Part shown: one piece after another, positions 7,657 through 17,559 of the stretch
Numbering within the stretch: position 1 is the first letter of the stretch
How the letters are laid out: every line of letters starts with the position of its first letter
Virus record (IMG/VR): IMGVR_UViG_3300032285_001768
Location: 1-55,919 of that record
DNA from: a virus
Reading direction: 5' to 3' (one strand)
Length of the DNA: 55,919 bases
Program-made: the position numbers and the translations under genes
Notes under the pieces: generated by a model
What the model saw: only the letters and a program-made list of their open reading frames with translations
Told to the model about the DNA's origin: nothing
Databases searched by the model: none

Positions 7657-10600
7657 CCCGGTTGCGGCTGCTGTTGGCGGGCAGCCAACATCGGGCTGAT
7701 TGAGTCAAACGGGAAGAGCGACTGGAACTCTGACCGACTTTGCGGCGCAGGAGTTCCTCCCGGCTTGGGAGCCGGAGGAGTGCTCGGACCAGGGGGCTTG
7801 CCAAATAGATTGGGCAGACCCGTAGTCGGCGGGGCAGGAGGCAAGGCACGGAGCATCTGACCTGCACCTGGGCCCGTGGGCCGTGGTTCCTGGGGCTCTT
7901 TTTCGTCAAAAGTTGCGAAGTTCAAACCGGCAGCGGCAAGGTACGAATGCAAGCTGCGAGCCATGCGGAACCGTTCGACTTGGGTCTTAGGCTGCGTGAG
8001 CAATCGAGCCATCAGCTCGGGGTCCTGAGAAGCTTCTTGAATGATCTGCTTAATAAAGACCTTGGGCATTTTCTGCACCATGTCTCGCAAGTACTTTGAA
8101 CCCGCAGACGCAGCAACCATAGATGCGCCGCCCCCGCCACCAGGAGTCATTTGCTGGATGCCTCGGCCTATGCCAGAACCCATGATTCGCAGCCCAAGCG
8201 TCACAGCCATGTCTTGCAGGTTCTCTGCGTCATCCGAAAGCATTTGCTTGCTCATCATCGACTTCTCGATGCGCTGCATAGGGTAGATTAAACGCTTAAA
8301 GTTATTGCCTTCTTGCGCGGTCATCAACCCTTGCGTGCGCATGATGTTGACTAGAGAAGGGCCATTAGGCGTAATCTCGTCAAACATGATGTTATAGAAC
8401 TTGGTTGGGCTGAAGTTATCCACGCCTCCCGCTTTTTCAAAAGCGTAATCGTACATCGTCGATTTAAGGCCCTTTACCGCTTCTGGTCCACCTTGCATTG
8501 CAAGTTTGGCCATGTTTTGCACGCCCTTAATTGGCGTTTTGCTGGCAAGGACATCCGCCAGAGCACGAGCAGGGTTGCCTTCGTACTTCAGCACTTGCGC
8601 CCACGCCGCTTGAGAAGCGGCTTCTTGCATCAGCTTACTGTTTTCATTTGTTACCGCACGAAATAGGTTTTCAGAAATAACTGCATTGTTCAAATCAGGC
8701 GTTATATTAAACTTGTCCAAAATGGGTTTATTGGCCAATACAAATTTGTTGAGCTTTTCGACGTTCAAACGGCCAGTCGTCTGGTCAATAGAATCTGCGG
8801 CGGCCAGTCGCATGACGCGCGTCAAAGCATCCGTAATGCCGCCAGGACGGTCTTTATTAGACTTATAAAACGGCTCTAACTGTTTGGCTTGTGGGCTATC
8901 CCGACCAAATCGATTAACGACATCATCGTATGTCGTTTTGATCAGCTTAGAAGCATCCATCAGCTCTTCCATTCGAAGAGCCGTGACGTCCGAATTTGAC
9001 CCAAATGCACGAGTAACTAAAAGTTCCGGCGGCAGCTTTTCTGCGCCTGTTTTGGTCACTGCTCCGGGAGCAGTTTTTGTTGCCTGACCAGCAAAAGTGC
9101 GTGTAAAAACGTCGTTTAATGAGCGTGAGAACTGTCGCGCTGCATTAAAAGCGTCTACTGCTTCTGGATTAGCTGCTTTTTGTCCCGCACCAGCAATGTC
9201 ATCTAGCAAAGATTCAGCCAGTTCCCCGTAAATACGGGCGTTATTTACTTCGCCTTTGCCACCATATTCTCTTGCTATTCGCAGCATGTTGCTGCGCATG
9301 TCAATTAGGTCATAAACAGGAATTGGATCAGCATCAAACCCTTTTCCAGGGCCTGGAACCCCTGATTCCATTCTTCCCGTCCGCTTGTAGTTCTTATAAA
9401 TACTGGTCGTGGCGTCGTTGGCCCCAAGCCTGGTCATTAACTTTTGAATACTAGTCGGTACAAGATCGTTTAATAGCTCAGGCGTAGTTGTAGATACTAA
9501 GTCAAGATATGTATTAAGCGTCTGGTTAGGCCGAATCTTAGGAACTCCCGCCATATAGGCTTCGCCCATTTCCTCAAGAGTGGTTTTTCTTCTAAAGGGG
9601 CTCATTCCAAGAACCATTTTCCCAGTTCTTGGGTCCTTAACTTTTTCAAACCAATTTTCAAACATGACTACTGGTTGTTCAGGCACCCCTATGTTTGGAT
9701 TGCCCGGAATTCTTGCAGTCTTGTGCTCGTAATAAACTTTACCGTCAGATCGTGTTCTTTTAACAAACTCTGATTTTAAAAACTGAAGGTTTTTAGCGGC
9801 TTCTGTTTCGCCACCCATTGCCAGCCTTTTAACGGCATCTTCCCAAAGCAGCTTTTCATAGTCCCGCGAATCGCGCAATGCGCCTTCGGTGTTGTCCTTG
9901 ACAATCTGGCCAATTGCCTGACGCGCTGCTGGTGTATCTTTGCTAATGTTCTTGATCCGTGCAGCAGAGGCCGCGTCCGCTGCCGCAAGACGCCCGTCCA
10001 ACAATGCCTCAAAGCCCTGCTTTTCTAAGGCCGCGGCAGTTTGCAATGCCTCTGGCGTACCAATGTTTTTCATGTTCCGCACCAGGAGGCTGTATGCCTC
10101 CAATGCCTGGCGACCTTGTTCAAGGTTTTCGCCGGCATACTCAGGCATCTTTTTAGCTAACATGCGCTCAAGCATGGTCAACGGCAAGCTGCCTGTTTTT
10201 TGAGCAGCAGTTGGCGTAATTGGCTTGCCCTTGGCATCAACAATGTTCGCTCGAAGACGAGCAACTAGTTTCGGAATGTCTTCGCCACCCTCTTCCAAGA
10301 TACGCTGCAAATACTCCGCGGCCCGTGTTTCACGTGCTCCTTGGCTGTACGTGCTTCGCATCGTGCGCAAGGCATCAATTGCGCTAACCGTTCCATTGGT
10401 CAACCAACGACTGGGCGAAAGAACTCCACCCGCGACTTCGCCCACGAATGCCGGACCCGCTTCTCCGGGGTACATCGATTCCGCGGTCATTGCACCCATG
10501 CCGGCCCCAAGACCGCCATGCAATTCACCAAGCAAGAAGGTTTTTGGGTACTTACGAGCAGCTTCTCCAATACCAGAAATGAACCGTGAAACACGGTTCG

Positions 10601-11084
10601 CGGTCATTACAGGCAACATAAATGCGCCGGGGGCCATGGCAATCGCACCGCCAAACGCCTCTCCGCCACGCCTATAAATCGACGCATCTTCCTTGTTGGT
10701 CATAGGAAATGCTTGGTTGTACAGGTCTTCCAGCGACTTCCCAGTGTACGCGCCTAATCCCGCTCCAATGACTGCGCCAGCGGGGGGCATAAACGGTGCT
10801 GCCGGACCTGTAAATGGCGCGACCATAGAGCCAAGTCGTCCACCAGTAACTGCACCCGCAAGCATAGGAGCAGCGGCAACAAATCCTTGACCCGTGCCTT
10901 TCAGAAACTCTGAGCCGGATTCTTCGAGGGTCGTATCTCTGGCCCCAGGACTTTCGTCGTTGTATACGGGAGTTCCAGGAATATAACCTTCCCCCGTTCC
11001 ACGACCGCGCGAAGGCTCCTCCTGATAAGGAGACGACATCTCATCAAGCTGACGAAGCTGTTCCGCTGCGCTGGGTGGAGGCAT
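7653..11084 (-). CDS. large internal virion protein candidate
   Basis: A 1143-residue protein, last in the late transcript. Around residues 65-125 lies a Gly/Ala-rich hydrophobic stretch (AAAPMLAGAVTGG, PPAGAVIGAGLGAYTG) that could insert into a membrane. The middle is long, charged and helical. The C-terminal 100 residues are Pro/Gly-rich (PPAPPTTGLPNLFGKPPGP). No lytic transglycosylase motif was seen. Size, place at the end of the structural genes and the membrane-active stretch fit an ejection protein comparable in role to the large internal core proteins of podoviruses, but this is inference. ATG 11084 follows AGGAG and shares one base with the upstream stop (TAATG). Confidence 0.65.
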   Translation of the reverse strand: MPPPSAAEQLRQLDEMSSPYQEEPSRGRGTGEGYIPGTPVYNDESPGARDTTLEESGSEFLKGTGQGFVAAAPMLAGAVTGGRLGSMVAPFTGPAAPFMPPAGAVIGAGLGAYTGKSLEDLYNQAFPMTNKEDASIYRRGGEAFGGAIAMAPGAFMLPVMTANRVSRFISGIGEAARKYPKTFLLGELHGGLGAGMGAMTAESMYPGEAGPAFVGEVAGGVLSPSRWLTNGTVSAIDALRTMRSTYSQGARETRAAEYLQRILEEGGEDIPKLVARLRANIVDAKGKPITPTAAQKTGSLPLTMLERMLAKKMPEYAGENLEQGRQALEAYSLLVRNMKNIGTPEALQTAAALEKQGFEALLDGRLAAADAASAARIKNISKDTPAARQAIGQIVKDNTEGALRDSRDYEKLLWEDAVKRLAMGGETEAAKNLQFLKSEFVKRTRSDGKVYYEHKTARIPGNPNIGVPEQPVVMFENWFEKVKDPRTGKMVLGMSPFRRKTTLEEMGEAYMAGVPKIRPNQTLNTYLDLVSTTTPELLNDLVPTSIQKLMTRLGANDATTSIYKNYKRTGRMESGVPGPGKGFDADPIPVYDLIDMRSNMLRIAREYGGKGEVNNARIYGELAESLLDDIAGAGQKAANPEAVDAFNAARQFSRSLNDVFTRTFAGQATKTAPGAVTKTGAEKLPPELLVTRAFGSNSDVTALRMEELMDASKLIKTTYDDVVNRFGRDSPQAKQLEPFYKSNKDRPGGITDALTRVMRLAAADSIDQTTGRLNVEKLNKFVLANKPILDKFNITPDLNNAVISENLFRAVTNENSKLMQEAASQAAWAQVLKYEGNPARALADVLASKTPIKGVQNMAKLAMQGGPEAVKGLKSTMYDYAFEKAGGVDNFSPTKFYNIMFDEITPNGPSLVNIMRTQGLMTAQEGNNFKRLIYPMQRIEKSMMSKQMLSDDAENLQDMAVTLGLRIMGSGIGRGIQQMTPGGGGGASMVAASAGSKYLRDMVQKMPKVFIKQIIQEASQDPELMARLLTQPKTQVERFRMARSLHSYLAAAGLNFATFDEKEPQEPRPTGPGAGQMLRALPPAPPTTGLPNLFGKPPGPSTPPAPKPGGTPAPQSRSEFQSLFPFDSISPMLAARQQQPQPG

Positions 11085-13258
11085 TATTGGGCTCCTGCGT
11101 TGCTGGGCATTTCTTTCTTACGAAGGTCTGTTCCGTTCCAATAGAACAGCGATCCCATTGGCAGCCGGTTTACTTCATCCATGCTGTAGACCCTTGGCGC
11201 ATCATGCCGTTCAATAATTCGTTGCGGGACAAGACGTTGGCGGAAGGCCTGAACATTAGCAATATAACTTAAAGACTGCTTTCGCATATCAACCGACGTA
11301 TTTGGATCGTTGGCAATCGCCCGGTCTTTAGCTAGTTCATCCGCCAAAAACTTATCCACACCGATAATCCGGTTTTGCATGGCCTTGCCAGAATCAAACA
11401 CTTCTGATTTCAAGTCAATAGCCTTCTCAACCCTTTCACGTTCAAACTTGGAGTTGTAGCGAGGATTGTTATCTAACAATGGGAAAAGGCTTTCCATTGT
11501 CGTATTGAAGTAATTCACACCCTGCTGTACTTCTGGCTTGATTTTGCCGCCAATCCCAGGAATCTTAGCTCCCACGCCCACAACGCTTCTAGCTAATGGA
11601 CCAGTAATCTGGGGCGCAAGGTCGTAGATGGTTGCTGACGTGCCAACTCTAGGCGGCATTTGCGGCAAACCCGTATCCGATTCAACAACATTTTCTTGAC
11701 CTTGCGGCTGTAGCACTGTTGGAACGGAACCAGAAGCCCGTGGTCCTTGGGCCGTGCCAGGTGACCCAGGTTTATTACCACCACCTGCAACGGCAGTCGC
11801 CCTAATTTGATTACCAATCTCTTTTTGAATCTCCGGCGAATTGACAATTGCCCGTTCAACGTAGCCCGGCAATTTAGGCTTAAATGTACGAACTATCCGT
11901 TTGCCGGTAACTGGATCGTCGTACCCTTCTTGCTTCTCTTGCGTGTAATTAACAACAGCAGATGCAAAAATGCGCTGCTCTTCAGGGGTAGCAGTTTTGT
12001 CAAGTATTTTTGGAGAAATCAACACAAAATGGTTAAGCTCTGCGTTACCCACGCCAAACGGATTTTCGGCTTTTTTTGCCGCTGCTTTAATTTCCTCTGC
12101 TCTAATTCTTGCCGCGGCGGCTTTATCGGCACGCGACAAGCTTGCATTGGCCGCAATGTTGGCACGCTCCGTGGCTCCCGCGCCTCTAAGAATTTCTTTA
12201 TATGCAGCAACCTGGTCTCGGAACAACTTATCGTTATGACCCTTCGTGCTTTCGACCTCTTTCTCAGCCGCTTGCAACGCAGCCAACTTGATGTTCCTGT
12301 CAATCTTGTCCATCTCAGACATCCGAGCGGACATCTCTGCAGGCAGAGTGCGAGTTGCACCGGCCAAACGACTGACAAATGAGCCACGCAATGGGCGACC
12401 CTGGTCATCCACATTCCCAGCAAATTGCAGAGCACGTTGTCCTAACGAAAACAGCAACTGTGCCTCAGATGCACCTTTGTCTTGGCCCAACAAAGTCTTG
12501 TACAAAGACTCTCGATTTGCCATCGACTTGGTAAGGTCGGGTAATGCAATTGGCTTGCTGTTCATCATATTAAAAAACTTGGTGCGAGCAGCCTCTACCT
12601 GGGCCGGCGAAAAACCGCCCATGGCGCTGACGTTTCCCATGAGACCGAAGCCCCCACCGCCAGACCCGGATTCATCATCCTCATTATCATCAGCGGAGTC
12701 GGCATCTGGAGTCACGCCCGCTGAACCGGACCCCAATTCAAAATGCTGAACGTATCCACCATGCGCCATCTTCATAGGCATCGGAGGCTGACTTCCCGGT
12801 CCGGGAGGCACGGGCGGCGGAGGTAGACCACCTGGCGGCGGACCAGGAGGAGGGCCACCTTGCGGCCCCATCGGAGGAATACCCATCCCAGGAGGCATAG
12901 CAGGTGGCATTGGTGCCTGTGGTCCTTGAGCCATGGGCAACGTACCAAGACCCTGTTGTTTAGCAAGCAAGGGCTGCAACATTGCAAGCACAGAATCCGG
13001 CGTCTCTTTAGCAGCTTTATAGCCCACCATGTCAGCGAGCTCTTCCCGACGAGCGTCGAGTGATCTCATATCGCCTCGAAGGTGATTCATCATGATTTCA
13101 GGCGAGTCGGGTCGACGCTCCGCAACCATTTCATCGCGGTTGTCTTCTTCATAGGAGTCGCGCTCGTCCGGCGCCTCCTCGTCGTCAGGTGCATTCATCA
13201 TGTCCTTAAAACCGGCCATGATGCCGACGTCTTCAAAATCCGCTTTACCCTTTTGCAT
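11084..13258 (-). CDS. large structural protein with Pro-rich segment and GGYVQHF motif
   Basis: A 724-residue protein. The first 60 residues are strongly acidic (DDEEAPDERDSYEEDNRDEM). Residues about 105-160 are very Pro/Gly/Met-rich (PPGPPPGGLPPPPVPPGPG), followed by MAHGGYVQHFELG, the motif shared with two other large late proteins here. The rest is helical, Ala- and charge-rich. It lies among the putative internal or ejection proteins and shares their low-complexity style. Function is inferred only from position. AAGGA nine bases before ATG 13258 supports the start. Confidence 0.62.
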   Translation of the reverse strand: MQKGKADFEDVGIMAGFKDMMNAPDDEEAPDERDSYEEDNRDEMVAERRPDSPEIMMNHLRGDMRSLDARREELADMVGYKAAKETPDSVLAMLQPLLAKQQGLGTLPMAQGPQAPMPPAMPPGMGIPPMGPQGGPPPGPPPGGLPPPPVPPGPGSQPPMPMKMAHGGYVQHFELGSGSAGVTPDADSADDNEDDESGSGGGGFGLMGNVSAMGGFSPAQVEAARTKFFNMMNSKPIALPDLTKSMANRESLYKTLLGQDKGASEAQLLFSLGQRALQFAGNVDDQGRPLRGSFVSRLAGATRTLPAEMSARMSEMDKIDRNIKLAALQAAEKEVESTKGHNDKLFRDQVAAYKEILRGAGATERANIAANASLSRADKAAAARIRAEEIKAAAKKAENPFGVGNAELNHFVLISPKILDKTATPEEQRIFASAVVNYTQEKQEGYDDPVTGKRIVRTFKPKLPGYVERAIVNSPEIQKEIGNQIRATAVAGGGNKPGSPGTAQGPRASGSVPTVLQPQGQENVVESDTGLPQMPPRVGTSATIYDLAPQITGPLARSVVGVGAKIPGIGGKIKPEVQQGVNYFNTTMESLFPLLDNNPRYNSKFERERVEKAIDLKSEVFDSGKAMQNRIIGVDKFLADELAKDRAIANDPNTSVDMRKQSLSYIANVQAFRQRLVPQRIIERHDAPRVYSMDEVNRLPMGSLFYWNGTDLRKKEMPSNAGAQ

Positions 13259-13270
13259 TTCCTTCGATCC

Positions 13271-15085
13271 TTAGAAAAGGTTCGCTTTTTTAGCGCCCGC
13301 CGCAGTTGATAATGCGCCCAATCCGATGCCCACAGCCTGTTGGAACGGGCTTGCGGTGGGCTGACTTGCAACCGCGGTTGACATCTGCGTGGACGGTGCG
13401 CCACGGTAGATGTCGGACAAGAATCCGGCAGCCTGGTACGGTGCATAAGCTTGTTGCAACTGAGTCGCACGCTGCGCATCCAACATTTGTTGATTCAAAG
13501 CCTGTTGGGATTGACCCGTGTTGTACAAGAAGTTGATGTCGTTTTGGTTCATGCCCTGTGCCGTTTGGCCCAATGCAGCCTGATTTATACCAAACTGACC
13601 CGCCTGTGCGCCTAACGCGCCCAAACCAGAAGCCATTTGTTGACCAATGCCAAACTGCTGCGCCGCCAACGTACCTTCTTGACCCGCCAAATTGCCGTAC
13701 AAACCAGCGGCATTTCCATAAATACCCGCCGCGCTTTGACCCAATTGAGCCTGCTGCACGCCTAACTGACCAAGGCCCTGGCCAGCACCAATCTGCTGGC
13801 TCGCCAAATTGCCATATTGCGCTGCAGCACCCTGCCCAAGTTGCGCTTGTTGGATTGCTTGTTGGCCATATGTCTGACCAATATTGGCAAGTTGACTTGC
13901 GCCCTGCAAACCCAATTGTGCTCCTTGTGCCTCCATTCCACCAACCGCTTGTCCCCCCTGCAACCCAAGCTGACCTTGTTGGTTTGCAAGAGCTCCAATA
14001 GTCTGACCAGCCTGCAATCCAAGTTGGGCTTGCTGATTGGTCAACGCACCAATCCCAGTTCCAGCTTGCAACCCACGTTGTTGTTGCTGCTCAAATGCTT
14101 GCTGCGCTTGCGCTTGAGATTGGGTATAGCCTTGGTTAAGCAAATTAGCAATCGTATTGGCTTTTTGGTCCATCAGATTGCGTTCCATTTCCGCTCTCTG
14201 AACGCCCTCACGAGTTCCGCCAAACGCTCCCGCTCTAACCGCATTTGCCGACGCATTTTGTTGCGCGATTTTGCCCTGCCGGTCCATCTCCAGCATGGTC
14301 CGATCAATGACCTGCTGCTGATAGGGATTCATGAAGTTCCCAGCAAGCTGGGGATTATAAAACTGCGTCGAATTGGCCAATGCGCCAAGCCCAACACCTA
14401 ATCCAGCACGCCCTTGCTCTAACCCACCACCAATCAATCCAGACGCAGTAGTCAGCCCTGCTTTGCCCTGAGAAATTCCACCACCAATTAACCCCTGCGC
14501 AGTCCCATAATTGGGTTGGCCCATGTTTTGGGTTTGTTGCGCTGCAGCAGAAAGCAATGCGGTTGACGGCTGCAGGTCCGCGGCCCGTGATTGCAGAGTC
14601 AGACCCTGCGCTTCACCAAGCCCGCCAAGACCTTGTGAAATAGCGGCAGTTGCAGGCGTAAGATTGGCCTGCGAGGATTGCGCCGCCAGGTTTTGCATAC
14701 CTGCAAGCGCGTTGATACCAGAATTGATATCTTGCTGTGGGTTGTAGAATTGACCTCGGGTGTCCGCACCCCTCAGAACGTCTGCTGCTTCAGCCGTAGT
14801 CTGATAACCGGCATTTAATGCAGCATTTGCTGAATTAAGATAGTCCCCAAATGCCCCAATTCCTGTCTGTTGGGCAGCATTTAACGCCGCTTGTTGCGAC
14901 GGCGAAAACCCGGCTACTTGATACCCAGGCAAAGTTGCAGCAAAAGACTGATTTGCTGGTAACGGATTGCCATTTTGATCCAGATTAAACGCAAGATTCC
15001 TTGCGTTTTTTAAAAGATCTAGTTTATAGGCTTCAACTTCCGGGGCTTCCCGGACAATTTGTTGACTAGTGGTTACATCGGCCAT
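13271..15085 (-). CDS. Gln/Ala/Gly-rich repetitive virion protein
   Basis: A 604-residue protein. The N-terminal 70 residues are ordinary (EAPEVEAYKLDLLKNARNLA, then a segment ending PGYQVAGFSPSQQAAL), a start I recognise from other environmental podovirus structural proteins. Residues about 200-500 are an imperfect repeat of Q, A, G and L, for example GALTNQQAQLGLQAGQTIG, GALANQQGQLGLQGGQAVG and related units. Such repeats often form extended helical or fibrous structure. The C terminus is Pro/Thr/Ala-rich (YRGAPSTQMSTAVASQPTAS). GGAG precedes ATG 15085. A structural or internal virion role is inferred from position and composition. Confidence 0.65.
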   Translation of the reverse strand: MADVTTSQQIVREAPEVEAYKLDLLKNARNLAFNLDQNGNPLPANQSFAATLPGYQVAGFSPSQQAALNAAQQTGIGAFGDYLNSANAALNAGYQTTAEAADVLRGADTRGQFYNPQQDINSGINALAGMQNLAAQSSQANLTPATAAISQGLGGLGEAQGLTLQSRAADLQPSTALLSAAAQQTQNMGQPNYGTAQGLIGGGISQGKAGLTTASGLIGGGLEQGRAGLGVGLGALANSTQFYNPQLAGNFMNPYQQQVIDRTMLEMDRQGKIAQQNASANAVRAGAFGGTREGVQRAEMERNLMDQKANTIANLLNQGYTQSQAQAQQAFEQQQQRGLQAGTGIGALTNQQAQLGLQAGQTIGALANQQGQLGLQGGQAVGGMEAQGAQLGLQGASQLANIGQTYGQQAIQQAQLGQGAAAQYGNLASQQIGAGQGLGQLGVQQAQLGQSAAGIYGNAAGLYGNLAGQEGTLAAQQFGIGQQMASGLGALGAQAGQFGINQAALGQTAQGMNQNDINFLYNTGQSQQALNQQMLDAQRATQLQQAYAPYQAAGFLSDIYRGAPSTQMSTAVASQPTASPFQQAVGIGLGALSTAAGAKKANLF

Positions 15086-17152
15086 TTAGTTGCTCCCAAG
15101 AGGGCCGTTTTCTAACGACTTCATTAGCTTGTACATCTTGGCAGCACCCTTGCGACGACTGCCACCACCTGCATTACGAACCGCTTTAGCCGTAAATACA
15201 AACTCCCCGTCCGACAACATGGCCGGAATTGAATCGGACGTCTCGGTTCCAGGACCGTCAATCTGTCCAATTTTGCGAGGGAAATGGTTTACATCTCCAC
15301 CTGTTGCATAAGGGCGATTATACGGCTGCGGCACTCCGCCAGGCATATTAGTTAATGGCCCAGGGGAATACGTTGGCAACATCGGAGCATTTACTTGGGG
15401 CATCGGAATGCCCATTTGAAAGTTGTTTGTTGGGACGGCAATTGGTTGCGTATTTGAAAACTGGCCTGATCTCAGATTGCCACTAAACAATTGCGGGTTA
15501 TCTTTTATGTAATTTGACCCAGTGTATTGGGAATTAAAAGCAGGGTTTTTTTCTGAGGGTTTAGATTTAAACCCACCTGCCAGTGCCGTTGCACCCAATA
15601 CAGCCGCCGCACCAGGACCATATTTTCCAAGCATCGTTGTGGCATTTGGATCGGTGAAGATCTTGCCAAAACTGTCAAACGAAGGCTTGTTATAGAAGTC
15701 CTGGGCCCGGCTAATTAACGAGCTTTCGGTAGATCCTGCTTTTGCTCCAGCGGTTGCTGGGTTTAACCCCTCGTTGTCCCCCATGGTAAATCCGCCCACG
15801 GTCCCGCTACCTGCAGGCGGAAGATTGGTAGTGTATGGGGACGGTGAAACAGAGGTTGTTTGAGCAGGAGCATTTGGCAGGCCTTCTCCTTGAGGAGCAG
15901 GCACATTTTGAACAGCCTCGTAAGATTTAACAACGGAAGGGTGTAAGCCAAAGTCCTTTCCAAGTTGCTCAGCATTTACTTTGGTGTCTAAACTTTGCCC
16001 AAGCTGTTCAGCCGACGGAATTCCCCCAATGCCACTAGTGCCAGAGATTGGAGACAGCTCGCCGTTGATATATTGAGGAGCGTTATTTCCGCCGGTATCG
16101 GGTGTAGTAAATGTCTGATACTGAGAAGGCGAAGCGTTTGGATTAGGGGCCGAAAGCCCCATTCCTTGCAACCCAGCGGTCGTTACCCCAGCCATAGCAC
16201 CAGACTTCAAGGCTTCACCAAGGCTTTGCCCACGCAAAAGCCCGACGCCCATGCCCAACGTGCCAGACGCCAACCCGCTATTGAGCAATGAACCAGCGGT
16301 CCCTGGCATAAACTTGGCAATTTCTCCAAGCGGGCTTACGCCCATGACCGTGCCGCCGCTACCCAAATAGCCCATAGCACCGGAGATCAGCACGTCTTTC
16401 AAGTTTCCACCTGAATACGCGGTCAATCCGGCACTGGCCAGCCAAGGCGGAACACCAATCATGGTGAGACCAATTGTGGCGACTAACCTACCGATAGGGC
16501 TTGCAACTACTTTATGCAGACCATCGTCAACTTTGGCAAGCGCATTTGAAACGCTACTGACCGCGTTTCGGATTTCTTTTAACGGATTAAAAAACTCATG
16601 CAATCCTGTGTCCGGATTGATTGAGCCCGAACCGCCAAAAGCCTTCAAAAGCTGCGCTTCTTCTGGCGTGATATGCGCCAGCATTGTGTCGCCATTGCGA
16701 CCTTGCGATTGCAAATACCGAGTGACATCTGCTAGGCCTCCTTGGGCCATGGGCATGCCTTCCATTGGCATTGACCGCTCTGCAGTATCCTTCTTTAGCT
16801 CATGTAGGGCCGCGAGCCGTGTGCCAATGTACGTCTGGTCAAACTGGTCCGGAAGCATGGACGGAGGAACAATTCCATTTTGTACCAACGTAGACACGAT
16901 TTGCTCGTACTCGTCTTTGTGATCGATTAGGTACTCAAACATCGCAATCAAGATGTCAACCATTTGCGGCGAAATCTCGACATCCGACATTGCCGTGCGC
17001 ATGGCACCGCGATACTCGTTCACGGCTTCAGGGGCCATCTGCCCCACTGCTTCTAGCGTTGCGTCATATAATTCCCCGCTGGGAATACGAGGCAATTTGG
17101 CTGGGGCCTTGGGCAGGGAACCAATCCCTTGAGCTTCGAGTTCAGGATTCAT
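15086..17152 (-). CDS. structural protein with MAQGGL and GGDVNHF motifs and SDGEFV C-terminal motif
   Basis: A 688-residue protein. The N-terminal 140 residues are helical, then AQGGLADVTRYLQSQGR leads to HITPEEAQLLKAFGGSGS. The middle has Gly/Ala-rich hydrophobic stretches (about 225-330). Near the C terminus are YATGGDVNHFPRKIGQ and then ETSDSIPAMLSDGEFVFTA, a motif widely seen at the C-terminal end of phage tail and internal structural proteins. The end is basic (SRRKGAAKMYKLMKSL). The frame also has GTG 17164 and ATG 17158; I use ATG 17152 because TGATG overlaps the stop of the DUF6321-like gene with GGTGG upstream. Probably an internal or tail-associated virion protein. Confidence 0.66.
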   Translation of the reverse strand: MNPELEAQGIGSLPKAPAKLPRIPSGELYDATLEAVGQMAPEAVNEYRGAMRTAMSDVEISPQMVDILIAMFEYLIDHKDEYEQIVSTLVQNGIVPPSMLPDQFDQTYIGTRLAALHELKKDTAERSMPMEGMPMAQGGLADVTRYLQSQGRNGDTMLAHITPEEAQLLKAFGGSGSINPDTGLHEFFNPLKEIRNAVSSVSNALAKVDDGLHKVVASPIGRLVATIGLTMIGVPPWLASAGLTAYSGGNLKDVLISGAMGYLGSGGTVMGVSPLGEIAKFMPGTAGSLLNSGLASGTLGMGVGLLRGQSLGEALKSGAMAGVTTAGLQGMGLSAPNPNASPSQYQTFTTPDTGGNNAPQYINGELSPISGTSGIGGIPSAEQLGQSLDTKVNAEQLGKDFGLHPSVVKSYEAVQNVPAPQGEGLPNAPAQTTSVSPSPYTTNLPPAGSGTVGGFTMGDNEGLNPATAGAKAGSTESSLISRAQDFYNKPSFDSFGKIFTDPNATTMLGKYGPGAAAVLGATALAGGFKSKPSEKNPAFNSQYTGSNYIKDNPQLFSGNLRSGQFSNTQPIAVPTNNFQMGIPMPQVNAPMLPTYSPGPLTNMPGGVPQPYNRPYATGGDVNHFPRKIGQIDGPGTETSDSIPAMLSDGEFVFTAKAVRNAGGGSRRKGAAKMYKLMKSLENGPLGSN

Positions 17153-17409
17153 CAGCATTTCCACCGTTTTAATGACGCTTTGGCGCGTTCAGCATCGCCC
17201 TTCGCGTGTTTAACTACGCCCTCCATGCGGGCGCAAAAGCTTGCTTTCCGGCCTTTGTCCGCTGCAGTCTTAGGACTAGGGGCAGGAGCTTTTAAGTGGC
17301 TGCCTGTAGCGGCATTGTACTTCGCTCTGCCTTTTGCTGTAAGCCCCGCCCCCTCTTTTACCGAGAGTTTTTCTCCACGGCCCACGGACAAAGAGACGAT
17401 CTTCTTCAT
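17152..17409 (-). CDS. DUF6321-like small basic phage protein
   Basis: An 85-residue, strongly basic protein with the features of the DUF6321 family: GRGEKLSVKEGAGLTAKGRAKYN, then NAATGSHLKAP, PKTAADKGRKASFCARMEGV and the end AERAKASLKRWKC. It has no known enzymatic function; basic charge and position among virion genes suggest DNA contact or a minor virion component. ATG 17409 overlaps the stop of the preceding 49-residue gene in ATGA style, and its stop overlaps the next start in TGATG style, so the three are translated together. Confidence 0.82.
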   Translation of the reverse strand: MKKIVSLSVGRGEKLSVKEGAGLTAKGRAKYNAATGSHLKAPAPSPKTAADKGRKASFCARMEGVVKHAKGDAERAKASLKRWKC

Positions 17410-17555
17410 TTCTTCTTCGCCGTTTTGGCCGATTGCTTGAAAGCGTTGGCCGTAGGTGCTCCAGGAGCACCAGGTTTTCTCATTTTTTCGCCAGAGCCAG
17501 CTGCGATACGTGCTTTTTTGGCGTTGATATTTGCATAAAGTCCGGGTTTAGCCAT
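17406..17555 (-). CDS. 49-residue basic phage protein (KPGLYANINAKK)
   Basis: A short frame on the minus strand encoding a 49-residue basic protein. It starts MAKPGLYANINAKKARIAAG, continues with SGEKMRKPGAPGAPTANAF and ends KQSAKTAKKK. I recognise this as a common small protein of environmental phages, often beside DUF6321-like genes. ATG 17555 lies just downstream of the 460-residue tail gene and its stop overlaps the DUF6321-like start (ATGA). Function unknown; the charge suggests nucleic acid or virion contact. Confidence 0.78.
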   Translation of the reverse strand: MAKPGLYANINAKKARIAAGSGEKMRKPGAPGAPTANAFKQSAKTAKKK

Positions 17556-17559
17556 GATT

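Noticed and set aside
7653-11084. Lytic transglycosylase or protease domain in the 1143-residue protein
   Set aside because: Large podovirus internal proteins often carry one, but I found no ES...GLMQ-type or protease motif in it.
11807-12382. 191-codon plus-strand open frame
   Set aside because: Composition is Cys/Arg/Asn-rich shadow type; it lies within the 724-residue structural gene and has no neighbours on its strand.
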